NCBI GenBank assembly: GCA_037446725.1
Contig: JBBIIC010000018.1
Coordinates: 1-50,135 of the forward strand
Length of the DNA: 50,135 nucleotides
From: JBBIIC01 sp037446725
GTDB taxonomy: Bacteria > Actinomycetota > Coriobacteriia > Anaerosomatales > SLCP01
Direction of reading: 5' to 3'
In this document: positions 30,915 through 39,188 of the stretch, piece by piece
Position numbering within the stretch: the first letter of the stretch is position 1
Layout: the number at the start of each line of letters is the position of its first letter
Made by a program: the position numbers and the translations under genes
The notes under the pieces: generated by a model
Database searches by the model: none
Told to the model about the DNA's origin: nothing
Seen by the model: the letters and a program-made list of their open reading frames with translations, nothing else

Positions 30915-33900
30915 ATGACGGCGGGACAGGACAGACCGGGGGGCTGCGGGGCATGTGCCTGGGAGCCTCGGGCGGTCGATGAGGCGGCAGTCGGTACACT
31001 CGCCTTCGCTACCGGGATCTCTCCGATCGTTGCGCGCATCCTGGTCGGCAGGGGGATTAAGACCCCGGAGGCGGTCGAGCGCTTCCTCGAACCCGACCTC
31101 GACCGGGACTGGCACGACCCGCTGCTCGTCCCCGGGATGCGGGAGGCCGCCGAGCGGGTGGCGGCCGCGGTCCGCGCCGGGGAGCGAATCACCGTCTTCG
31201 GCGACTTCGATCTGGACGGGGTCTCCTCCGCGGCCGTCGCGGCCCGGGGTCTGGCCGCATTCGGCGCCGACGTGACGGCCACCGTCCCGCACCGCTTCCG
31301 CGAGGGGTATGGGCTCACCCCGGCATCCGTGGCGCGCCTTGTCGAGCGCGGCCCGGGGCTCGTGATCACCGTCGACTGCGGCGTCTCGGGTGCCGTCGAG
31401 GTAGCGCAGCTCGCGGAGGCGGGCATCGACGTGGTGGTGACCGACCATCATGAGCCCGGAGGCGCCCTGCCCGCAGGCATCCCGGTCGCGGATCCGAAGC
31501 TCGATCCCGCCTGCCCGTCGCGCGAGCTCGCCGGTGCAGGCGTGGCCCTCAAGCTCGTGCAGAGCGTCGGCTCGGTCCTCGGCAGGCCCGAGGAGTGGCG
31601 TGAGCTCACCGACCTCGCGATGCTCGGAACGATCGCAGACATCGTGCCGCTGTTCGGTGAGAACCGGGCACTCGTGGCTGACGGGCTCGCGCGAGCCCGT
31701 CGCGCTCCCAGGACGGGCATCGCCGCACTCGCTGCGGTCGCCTCGACCGACCTGCGCGGGCTGTCCTCCGACGCAGTCGCCTTCCAGCTTGCCCCCCGCC
31801 TGAACGCCGCGGGCCGCATGGCCGAGCCCGCGTCCGCGCTTGAGTTGCTCATGACCGACGACCCGGTGAGGGCCGACGCGCTCGCGCGCGAGCTCGACGT
31901 CCACAACCGCACTCGGCAGTCGATTGAGCAGGACATGACCCAGGCTGCGCTGGCCCTGGCCGACCGACAGTTCCGCGAGGGCGACCGAGGTCTCGTACTG
32001 GCTGGTGAGGGGTGGCACGAAGGGGTCAAAGGGATCGTGGCCTCCCGCCTCGTGAAGGAGTTCGGGGTGCCGGTGGTGCTGTTCGCGATCGAAGACGGGC
32101 AGGCCCGAGGCTCCGGGCGCTCGGCAGGCACGGTCGACCTTCACCAGGCGGTCTCGTCCCTCGGCGACATGCTGGAGCGCTTCGGCGGTCACGCCGCGGC
32201 TGTCGGGCTCACGCTCGACGCCGGACGCATCGACGAGTTCCGTGAGCGCCTGCTCGCGCACTTTGCGACCCTCCCGGCCGAAGCGTTCGCGGTTAAGCGT
32301 AGCGTGGACGCCGAGATAGAACTCGGCGACGTGGGGCCGGACCTTGCGGCCGAGATCGCCGCGCTCGAGCCGTTCGGGTCGGGCAACCCGCGCCCGCTGT
32401 TCAGCGTGGGAGGCGTGTTCATGTCGGGCCGTGAGCGGGTCGGGGCGACCTCGAACCACCTCAAGTTCGCGGCGTACGATGGCGCTGACTCGGTGCCTGC
32501 GATCGCGTTCCGCTGTCCCGGCATCGAGCGGCTCGCGCTCTGCGATGCCGCCGTCGACCTGGCGTTCGAGATCCAGGCCGATGAGTGGCGGGGACGGCGG
32601 CGCGTCCAGATGATGGTGCGCGACGTCGCGGTGCACGAGCACGCGGGCTACTCGCCCGCGGCCGAGCTGGTCGAAGACCTCTTCGCGCGAGCCGACGAGA
32701 TCCTCGCGCGTGAGGAGTACGCCGGTATCGAGGAGGCCGACTCCTTCCACACGAAGCTCGCAGGCGTGACCTTCGAAGGACGTCAGGAGGCCGTCGCACG
32801 GCTTGCTCCCGGCACGCCCCTGCGCGTCGTGAGGCAGCCGGACAACCCTCACGATGCGAACGCCATCGCGCTGCATGATGCCCACGGCGCCCAAATCGGG
32901 TATTTCAACCGGCGCCTCGCGGGGGCGCTCGCTCCGGTGATCGATGCCGGAGTCGAGTACGACGTCGAGGTGGCCGACGTGACCGGTGGCGACGGCCGCC
33001 GCTCGTACGGCGTGAACGTGCTGGTCACGAGGCGTCCGGACGCGAGCGACGTCGTCGGACAGGAGGCGCTCGCCGCCCGCAAGGCCGAGCTGGCCGCTCT
33101 GCCGCCCGACGCGCTCGACTGCGAGCTCGTGAGGGAGTTCATCGGAGAGGGCGCGCTCCACGAGGCCCAGCAGCGTGCGCTTGACGAGCTTGCGGCCGGG
33201 CACCGCTGCCTGACGGTCATGGCGACGGGTCGCGGCAAGTCGCTTATCTTCCACCTGCACGCCGCGCGCACTGCATTGCGCGAGCGGGGCGCGTCGGTGT
33301 TCGTGTTCCCACTGCGCGCGCTCGTGGCCGACCAGGCCTTCCACCTCGAGGAAGCGATGGCGCGGATCGGGGTCGGGGTGTGCACGCTCACCGGCGAGTC
33401 GTCGCCGACCGCACGCGACGAGACCTTCGCTTCCCTGCGGGACGGCTCGGTCGACGTCGTGCTCACCACGCCTGAGTTCCTCGCGTTTCACGTGCAGCGC
33501 TTCGCGGCGTCGGAGCGTGTGCGGTTCGCCGTCGTCGACGAGGCGCATCACGTCGGGACGGCGCGCGCCGGCCACCGTCCCGCGTACGCGCAGCTCGGCG
33601 AGGCCTTCGAGACCCTCGGTGACCCGGCAGTGCTCGCCGTGACCGCGACGGCCGGGGACACGACGGCCGAGGCTATCGTCTCGACCCTCGGCATCACTTC
33701 GGTGGTGACCGATCCGACCGTCCGCGAGAACCTCGTCGTGGAGGACCGGCGGGGGCTCGGCGACAAGGACGCGTATCTGGCCTCGCTCGCGAGCAGGGGC
33801 GACAAGGTGATCGTCTACGTGAACTCGCGCGAGCAGTCGGTGCGTCTCGCGCGCATGCTCCGCAAGAAGGCACCGGCCATCGCGATGAAGGTCGCTTTCT

Positions 33901-34559
33901 ACAACGGGGGCCTGACCCGCTCGGCCCGCCATGCTGTGGAGCGCGCGTTCAGGGCTGGGGAGGTGAGCGTCGTCGTCGCAACGAGCGCCTTCGGAGAGGG
34001 CGTCAACATCCCGGACGTCCGCCACGTGGTCCTCTACCACTTGCCCTTCAACGACATCGAGTTCAACCAGATGTGTGGCCGCTCGGGCCGCGACGGGGCG
34101 CTCGCGCGCGTCCACCTGCTGTTCGGTCCGCGCGACGGCAAGGTCAACGAGATGGTGCTCGCGAGTGTGGCGCCGTCGCGAGACGACCTGGCCACCCTCT
34201 ACCTGGTGCTCAAGGACCTGCAGCAGGCAAGCGGGGACGGTTTCGAGATCACGAACGCCGAGCTCGCCGAGCGCGTTGCTGCGCGCCGCCGCGGATCCAC
34301 CATGAACGACCGGGGCGTGTCGGCCGGTATCGGCGTGTTCCGCGAGCTCGGGCTGGTCGATGGTGAGGGGCACGGGGCGTACCGGCGGTTGTGGCTCGTG
34401 CCCTCGGCCGGCAAGGTCGACCTCGAGTCCTCGGTGCGCTACGCGGAAGGGCTCGAGGAGATTGCCGAGTTCGACCACTTCCGGCAATGGGTGCTTGGCG
34501 CCGGCCGGGACGAGTTGCTTGCCCGGTTCAACCGCCCTATCCTGCCATCACGAGACTGA
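30915..34559 (+). CDS. recJ: RecJ exonuclease fused to a HIRAN domain and a RecQ-like helicase
   Basis: A 1214-residue protein, about twice the length of ordinary RecJ. Residues about 1-580 are RecJ: DFDLDG at 97-102 and TDHHEP at 176-181 are the Mn-binding DHH motifs, then ARLNAAGRMAEP-type, the DHHA1 segment with SGRSAGTVDLHQAV and FGGHAAAVGLTL, and an OB domain with FGSGNPRPLF. Residues about 614-705 are a HIRAN domain (GVTFEGR...VVRQPDNPHDANAIAL...GYFNRRLA). Residues about 730-1120 are a superfamily 2 helicase: ATGRGKS at 770-776, VVDEAHHVG near 874-881, VTATAG, and QMCGRSGRDG near 1052. A winged-helix-like tail follows; the RecQ zinc cysteines are absent. The ATG at 30915 follows GGATGCAAGG. 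Confidence 0.93.
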   Translation: MTAGQDRPGGCGACAWEPRAVDEAAVGTLAFATGISPIVARILVGRGIKTPEAVERFLEPDLDRDWHDPLLVPGMREAAERVAAAVRAGERITVFGDFDLDGVSSAAVAARGLAAFGADVTATVPHRFREGYGLTPASVARLVERGPGLVITVDCGVSGAVEVAQLAEAGIDVVVTDHHEPGGALPAGIPVADPKLDPACPSRELAGAGVALKLVQSVGSVLGRPEEWRELTDLAMLGTIADIVPLFGENRALVADGLARARRAPRTGIAALAAVASTDLRGLSSDAVAFQLAPRLNAAGRMAEPASALELLMTDDPVRADALARELDVHNRTRQSIEQDMTQAALALADRQFREGDRGLVLAGEGWHEGVKGIVASRLVKEFGVPVVLFAIEDGQARGSGRSAGTVDLHQAVSSLGDMLERFGGHAAAVGLTLDAGRIDEFRERLLAHFATLPAEAFAVKRSVDAEIELGDVGPDLAAEIAALEPFGSGNPRPLFSVGGVFMSGRERVGATSNHLKFAAYDGADSVPAIAFRCPGIERLALCDAAVDLAFEIQADEWRGRRRVQMMVRDVAVHEHAGYSPAAELVEDLFARADEILAREEYAGIEEADSFHTKLAGVTFEGRQEAVARLAPGTPLRVVRQPDNPHDANAIALHDAHGAQIGYFNRRLAGALAPVIDAGVEYDVEVADVTGGDGRRSYGVNVLVTRRPDASDVVGQEALAARKAELAALPPDALDCELVREFIGEGALHEAQQRALDELAAGHRCLTVMATGRGKSLIFHLHAARTALRERGASVFVFPLRALVADQAFHLEEAMARIGVGVCTLTGESSPTARDETFASLRDGSVDVVLTTPEFLAFHVQRFAASERVRFAVVDEAHHVGTARAGHRPAYAQLGEAFETLGDPAVLAVTATAGDTTAEAIVSTLGITSVVTDPTVRENLVVEDRRGLGDKDAYLASLASRGDKVIVYVNSREQSVRLARMLRKKAPAIAMKVAFYNGGLTRSARHAVERAFRAGEVSVVVATSAFGEGVNIPDVRHVVLYHLPFNDIEFNQMCGRSGRDGALARVHLLFGPRDGKVNEMVLASVAPSRDDLATLYLVLKDLQQASGDGFEITNAELAERVAARRRGSTMNDRGVSAGIGVFRELGLVDGEGHGAYRRLWLVPSAGKVDLESSVRYAEGLEEIAEFDHFRQWVLGAGRDELLARFNRPILPSRD

Positions 34560-34577
34560 GGCGAGGAGAGTACCCGG

Positions 34578-36800
34578 GTGCCGGCGACGATCGAGCAGAT
34601 AGAGGCGCAGGTCAGGGAGTACAATCCCGATGCCGACCTGACCGGTCTCGACGAGGCCTATCACTTCGCCGTCGCGGCCCACGAGGGCCAGATGCGCAAG
34701 TCCGGGGAGCAGTTCGTCAAGCACCCCATCGAGGTCTGCCTCATCCTCGCCGAACTCCATCTCGACACCGCCACGCTGAAGGCCGCGCTGCTCCATGATG
34801 TCGTCGAGGATTCCCCGCACGAGCTCGCCGAGGTGCGCGCGCGGTTCGGTGACGAGGTCGCCGAGCTGGTCGACGGGGTCACCAAGCTCGGCCGGATCGA
34901 GTTCGAGACGCTCTCCGAGGCTCAGAGCCAGAACCTGCGCAAGATGCTCATCGCGATGGCGAAGGACATCCGCGTGATCCTCATCAAGCTCGCCGATCGG
35001 CTGCACAACATGCGCACACTCTCCGCGCTGCCGCCGGAGCGCCGGCGCGAGAAGGCCGTCGAGACGATGGAGATCTACGCGCCGCTCGCGCACCGGCTCG
35101 GCATCTCGAGCATCAAGTGGGAGCTGGAGGACCTGTCCTTCTACTACCTCGAGCCGCGCAAGTTCCACCAGGTCCAGAAGATGGTCGCCGAGAGCAGGGC
35201 GGCCCGGGAGGCGTACCTGAAGCAGGTCATCGATCAGCTCCAGAGCGAACTGCGCGGAATCGGGGTCGAGGCCGAGATATCCGGCCGCCCGAAGCACCTG
35301 TACAGCATCTACCAGAAGATGTCGTACAAGGGCAAAGACTTCAGCGAGATCTATGACCTCATCGCGCTGCGGGTCATCGTCGACTCGGTGAAGGACGTCT
35401 ACGGCGCCCTCGGCACGGTGCACAGCATCTGGAAGCCGGTGCCCGGGCGCTTCAAGGACTACGTCGCGATGCCCAAGTTCAACATGTACCAGTCGCTCCA
35501 CACGACGGTCATAGGCCCGGCCGGCCGGCCGCTCGAGATCCAGATCCGTACCGAGGAAATGCACCGCACGGCCGAGTACGGCATCGCCGCCCACTGGCGC
35601 TACAAGGAGGGTGGGCGCGGGGAGGAGACGTTCGACGAGCGGCTCGCGTGGCTGCGTCAGATGCTCGAGTGGCAGACCGAGCTCAAGGACCCCCGCGAGT
35701 TCATGGAGGCACTGAAGATCGACCTGTTCGAAGACGAGGTCTTCGTCTTCACGCCGAAGGGTGACGTGCGCTCGATGCGCCGGGGCTCCACACCGATCGA
35801 CTTCGCCTATGCGATCCACACGGAGGTCGGGCACCACTGCGTCGGCGCGAAGGTCAACGGCGCCATCGTGCCGCTCGGCTACGAGCTTCAAATGGGCGAC
35901 CGGGTCGAGATCATGACGAACAAGAGCACGCATCCGAGTCGTGACTGGCTTAACATCGTCAAGACCTCATCTGCGCGCAGCAAGATACGCAGCTACTTCA
36001 GCAAGGCGAGCCGCGAGGACGATCTGCAGCGCGGGCGCGACGAGCTCGTCAAGGTGATGCGCAAGCATGGGCTCGGCATGAGCTCTCCCGCTGCGAACCG
36101 CGCCCTCGATGCCATTGCCGAGGACATGAACTTCCAGGAGTCGGAGGACCTGCTCGCGCATATCGGCGCCGGCAAGGTCTCGGCCAAGCAGATCGCCGGC
36201 AAGCTGCTCAAGCGCATGGCAGCGGAGGAGCCGGGCTCCGTCCCCGAGCCCGAGCCGGAGGCCCCGCTGCCTCTGACGACTCCGATGACACCTCCACGCT
36301 CCAAGCGCCGGCGGCAGGGCGGGGGAGTCAAGGTGAAGGGCATCGATGACGTGCTGGTGCGCCTTGCGCGGTGCTGCAACCCGGTGCCCGGCGACGACAT
36401 CGTCGGGTTCGTCACCCGCGGACGCGGCGTGTCGGTGCACCGCCGTGACTGCTCCAACGCTACCGACCTGCTACGCAGCCCCGAGCGGATCATCGACGTC
36501 GAGTGGGACAAGGGAAGCGAGAGCACGTATCAGGTCGAGATCCTCATCGAGGCGGTCGACCGGATGCGGTTGCTCCAGGAGGTCTCCTCGACGCTCGCTG
36601 AGTCCGGCGTCAATATCCTCGCGGCACATGTCGCCACCGACAAGGGTGGCATCTCGACGATGCGATTCCTCTTCGAGCTCGGCAACATGGACCAGCTGCA
36701 GTCCGTCATGCGCGACGTGCGCGCGATAGACGGCGTGTTCGAGGTCGTGCGGGCCCTGCCCGGTGAGGGCGGACACCGTTCGAAGGGCCGCCGGACGTGA
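34578..36800 (+). CDS. relA: Bifunctional (p)ppGpp synthetase/hydrolase, RelA/SpoT family
   Basis: A 740-residue long RSH protein. The HD hydrolase domain has HPIEVC and H73-D74 with E77-D78 (LLHDVVED), so hydrolysis should work. The synthetase domain has GRPKHLYSIYQKM (about 235-247) and YDLIALRVIVDS, AMPKFNMYQSLHTTVIGP. Then come TGS (DEVFVFTPKGDV, PIDFAYAIHTEVGH), a zinc/CC region with VRLARCCNPVPGDDIVGFVTRG, and a C-terminal ACT domain. GTG start after GAGGAG. It sets the stringent response and overlaps the next gene by 4 bases. Confidence 0.98.
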   Translation: MPATIEQIEAQVREYNPDADLTGLDEAYHFAVAAHEGQMRKSGEQFVKHPIEVCLILAELHLDTATLKAALLHDVVEDSPHELAEVRARFGDEVAELVDGVTKLGRIEFETLSEAQSQNLRKMLIAMAKDIRVILIKLADRLHNMRTLSALPPERRREKAVETMEIYAPLAHRLGISSIKWELEDLSFYYLEPRKFHQVQKMVAESRAAREAYLKQVIDQLQSELRGIGVEAEISGRPKHLYSIYQKMSYKGKDFSEIYDLIALRVIVDSVKDVYGALGTVHSIWKPVPGRFKDYVAMPKFNMYQSLHTTVIGPAGRPLEIQIRTEEMHRTAEYGIAAHWRYKEGGRGEETFDERLAWLRQMLEWQTELKDPREFMEALKIDLFEDEVFVFTPKGDVRSMRRGSTPIDFAYAIHTEVGHHCVGAKVNGAIVPLGYELQMGDRVEIMTNKSTHPSRDWLNIVKTSSARSKIRSYFSKASREDDLQRGRDELVKVMRKHGLGMSSPAANRALDAIAEDMNFQESEDLLAHIGAGKVSAKQIAGKLLKRMAAEEPGSVPEPEPEAPLPLTTPMTPPRSKRRRQGGGVKVKGIDDVLVRLARCCNPVPGDDIVGFVTRGRGVSVHRRDCSNATDLLRSPERIIDVEWDKGSESTYQVEILIEAVDRMRLLQEVSSTLAESGVNILAAHVATDKGGISTMRFLFELGNMDQLQSVMRDVRAIDGVFEVVRALPGEGGHRSKGRRT

Positions 36801-37417
36801 GGGTCCGCAGGCTCTCTCTGGGTCCGCTCGAGACCAACTGCTGGGTGGTCGACGACGGGGCCGGCGGTCCGGCTGTGGTCATCGATCCCGCCGACGACGC
36901 CACCACCGTCCTCGACGTGCTCGACGGCAGACCGGTTTCGGCCGTCGTGCTCACCCACGGGCACTTCGACCACCTCGGCGGAGCCGGCGATCTGGTGGCC
37001 GCCACGGGAGCGCCGCTCATGGTGCACGAAGAGGACGCCCCCTACATCACCTCGGCAGCGGGGACGGGCGGACAGCTCTTCGGCTTCGATCACTCGGCTC
37101 CTCACGCGGACCGGACGCTCGTCGAGGGCGATGTCGTCGATGCGGGCGGACTCTCACTCGAGGTGCTTCACACCCCCGGGCACACGCCGGGGTGCATCTG
37201 TCTGTACGCCCCCGGTCACCTGTTCAGCGGGGACACGCTGTTCGCCGGAAGTGTCGGGCGGACCGACTTCCCGCGTGGGGACGGGCGTGCGCTTCAGCGA
37301 TCGATCGCGACGCGCATCGCCACACTGCCCGACGAGACCGAGGTGCATCCGGGCCACGGACCCGACACCACGGTGGGCCGGGAGCGGCGTATCAACCCGT
37401 TCTTCCCGAGGACGTGA
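36797..37417 (+). CDS. Metallo-beta-lactamase fold hydrolase (glyoxalase II-like)
   Basis: A 206-residue MBL-fold hydrolase with the metal motif H54-x-H56-x-D58-H59 (VLTHGHFDHLGG), then HTPGHTPGCICLY and FSGDTLFAGSVGRTDFP, and HPGHGPDTTVGRE. The arrangement matches the small cytosolic glyoxalase II-like group commonly found after relA. The substrate may be a thioester such as a lactoyl conjugate but is not established. GTG start overlapping the relA stop (GTGA). Confidence 0.92.
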   Translation: MRVRRLSLGPLETNCWVVDDGAGGPAVVIDPADDATTVLDVLDGRPVSAVVLTHGHFDHLGGAGDLVAATGAPLMVHEEDAPYITSAAGTGGQLFGFDHSAPHADRTLVEGDVVDAGGLSLEVLHTPGHTPGCICLYAPGHLFSGDTLFAGSVGRTDFPRGDGRALQRSIATRIATLPDETEVHPGHGPDTTVGRERRINPFFPRT

Positions 37418-37421
37418 GGGC

Positions 37422-37808
37422 ATGACCGAGCATGCACGAGATCTCATGCTGATCGCCGCGGGCGGCGCCGTCGGAGCCGTCACGCGTCACACGGTCGGGC
37501 GGCTGGTGGGCACCTCTGCCGAGGGCGGCATCCCCTGGCACACGTTCGTCGTCAACGTCACGGGCGCGTTCGCGCTTGGCCTGCTGCTCGTCGTCGCGAC
37601 CCGCCAGGGCTGGGCGGGATGGTGGCGGCCGCTCCTCGGCGTCGGGCTGCTCGGCGGGTATACGACCTTCTCGGCGCTCTCACTCGAGGCCGCTGACCTG
37701 GTCCTGCGGGGCAGTCTCGCCACCGCCGCGACGTACCTCGGGCTCTCGGGTGTGGCCGCCATCGGCGGCGCGCTCTCGGGCATCCTGGCGGGCAGGGCGC
37801 TCAGCTGA
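37422..37808 (+). CDS. crcB: Fluoride channel CrcB/Fluc
   Basis: A 128-residue protein with four membrane helices. Family motifs are GGAVGAVTRHTVGR near the start, FVVNVTGAFALG with N45 in the second helix, and GGYTTFSAL (79-87) with the conserved Phe of the fluoride pore. It works as an antiparallel dimer. The ATG lies 4 bases after the MBL stop. No fluoride riboswitch is seen upstream; only one crcB copy is present, so it would be a homodimer. Confidence 0.94.
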   Translation: MTEHARDLMLIAAGGAVGAVTRHTVGRLVGTSAEGGIPWHTFVVNVTGAFALGLLLVVATRQGWAGWWRPLLGVGLLGGYTTFSALSLEAADLVLRGSLATAATYLGLSGVAAIGGALSGILAGRALS

Positions 37809-37903
37809 AGCGTACTGCGGCCGCGCGTGGTCATCGGCGCGCGCTTCCTGCATAATCGGAACCCGCGAAGCCCCTGCCCACAAGGAGCGTGACCGTCCCC
37901 ACG

Positions 37904-39175
37904 ATGAACGCCCGCGCACCCAAAGGCACCACCGACATGCTGCCCCGCACCGCCCGTGCGTGGGAGTACTTGACGCGTACCGCGCAGGAGCTCTTCGCCC
38001 GCTACGGCTACGAGCCGGTCTACACGCCGCTCTTCGAACACACCGAGGTCTTCTCCCGCGGCATCGGCGAGGCGACAGACATCGTCAGCAAGGAGATGTA
38101 CACGTTCGAGGACCGCTCCGGCCGCAGTCTCACGCTGCGTCCCGAGGGTACCGCGAGTGTGGTGCGCGCCGCGCTCGAACACACCCTCGTACCGCAGGGC
38201 TCGTCGGTGAAGCTCTACTACGCCGGCCCGATGTTTCGCTACGAGCGTCCGCAGAAGGGCCGCATGCGCCAGTTCTGGCAGATCGGACTGGAGATCCTCG
38301 GGGCTGCCGAGCCGAGCGCGGACGCCGAGGCCATCGTCTCGCTCTGGCGATTCTACGAGGCGGTCGGCATCCCCGCGGCCAACATGCGGCTCCTCATCAA
38401 CTCGATGGGCGACGAGGCGTGCCGACCAGCCTACCGCGAGAAGGTGGCGGACTACATTCGGTCGCACTCGGGCGGGCTCTGCGGCGAGTGTCAGCGCCGG
38501 CTCGACACCAACCCGCTTCGCGCGTTCGACTGTAAGAATCCCTCGTGCGTCGACGTGATGGCGGACGCTCCGCTGCTGCGCGACGAGCTCTGCGAGCCGT
38601 GTGCTGCGCACTACGCCGAGGTCAGAGAGCGCCTCGACGACCTCGGCATCCCGTATGCCGAGGAGCCGAAGCTCGTCCGCGGGCTCGACTACTACACGCG
38701 CACCGTCTTCGAGGTGCAGGCCGACGCGGGTCTTGGCGCGCAGAACGCCATCGGCGGCGGCGGCCGCTACGACCGGCTCATGGAGGCCTACGGTGGCAAG
38801 CCCACGCCCGGCCTCGGCTGGGCGCTCGGTTTCGAGCGCACGCTTCTCGCGATGGAGGCCGCCGGGGTCGAAGTGCCGGCGCCCGCGCTGGCCGATGTGT
38901 ACGTGGCGCGCGTGGATGCCTCGGTCGCAGGCGATACCTTCTCGATTGCGAGCGCGCTGCGCGACGCCGGCATCGCGGCCGAACTCGACCACGTCGGGCG
39001 TTCGCTCAAGGCGCAGTTCAAGCAGGCCGACCGGCTCGGCGCACGGGCCGTGGTCATCGTCGGCCCGGACGAACTCGCGGCGCGCGAGGTCACCGTGCGG
39101 GACATGGACACCAAGGAGGAGCGCCGCGTCGCGCGCGCCGACGTCGTGGACGCGGTCCGACGCTCCCTCGGCTAG
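37904..39175 (+). CDS. hisS: Histidyl-tRNA synthetase
   Basis: A 423-residue class II synthetase opening with APKGTTDMLPRTARAWEYL. It has motif 2 (GPMFRYERPQKGRMRQFWQIGLE), the histidine loop LVRGLDYYTRTVFEV, the GGGGRYDRLMEAYGG segment, and the C-terminal anticodon-binding domain. GTG 37889 is an alternative start but lies 1 base from AAGGAG; the ATG at 37904 is preferred. The leader is too short for a T-box. aspS follows 13 bases on. Confidence 0.97.
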   Translation: MNARAPKGTTDMLPRTARAWEYLTRTAQELFARYGYEPVYTPLFEHTEVFSRGIGEATDIVSKEMYTFEDRSGRSLTLRPEGTASVVRAALEHTLVPQGSSVKLYYAGPMFRYERPQKGRMRQFWQIGLEILGAAEPSADAEAIVSLWRFYEAVGIPAANMRLLINSMGDEACRPAYREKVADYIRSHSGGLCGECQRRLDTNPLRAFDCKNPSCVDVMADAPLLRDELCEPCAAHYAEVRERLDDLGIPYAEEPKLVRGLDYYTRTVFEVQADAGLGAQNAIGGGGRYDRLMEAYGGKPTPGLGWALGFERTLLAMEAAGVEVPAPALADVYVARVDASVAGDTFSIASALRDAGIAAELDHVGRSLKAQFKQADRLGARAVVIVGPDELAAREVTVRDMDTKEERRVARADVVDAVRRSLG

Positions 39176-39188
39176 GAAGGCGGCACGC

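Noticed and set aside
30807..34487. 1226-codon open frame on the minus strand opposite the RecJ fusion
   Set aside because: It is antisense to a gene with clear motifs in every domain, is rich in Arg/His/Val/Glu without family segments, and arises from GC-rich codon bias.
34548..35933. 461-codon minus-strand frame opposite relA
   Set aside because: Shadow of the RelA frame; low complexity, no motif.
37809..37903. T-box leader before hisS-aspS, or before alaS
   Set aside because: Leaders are under 100 bases (10 bases before alaS), and no T-box sequence is present.
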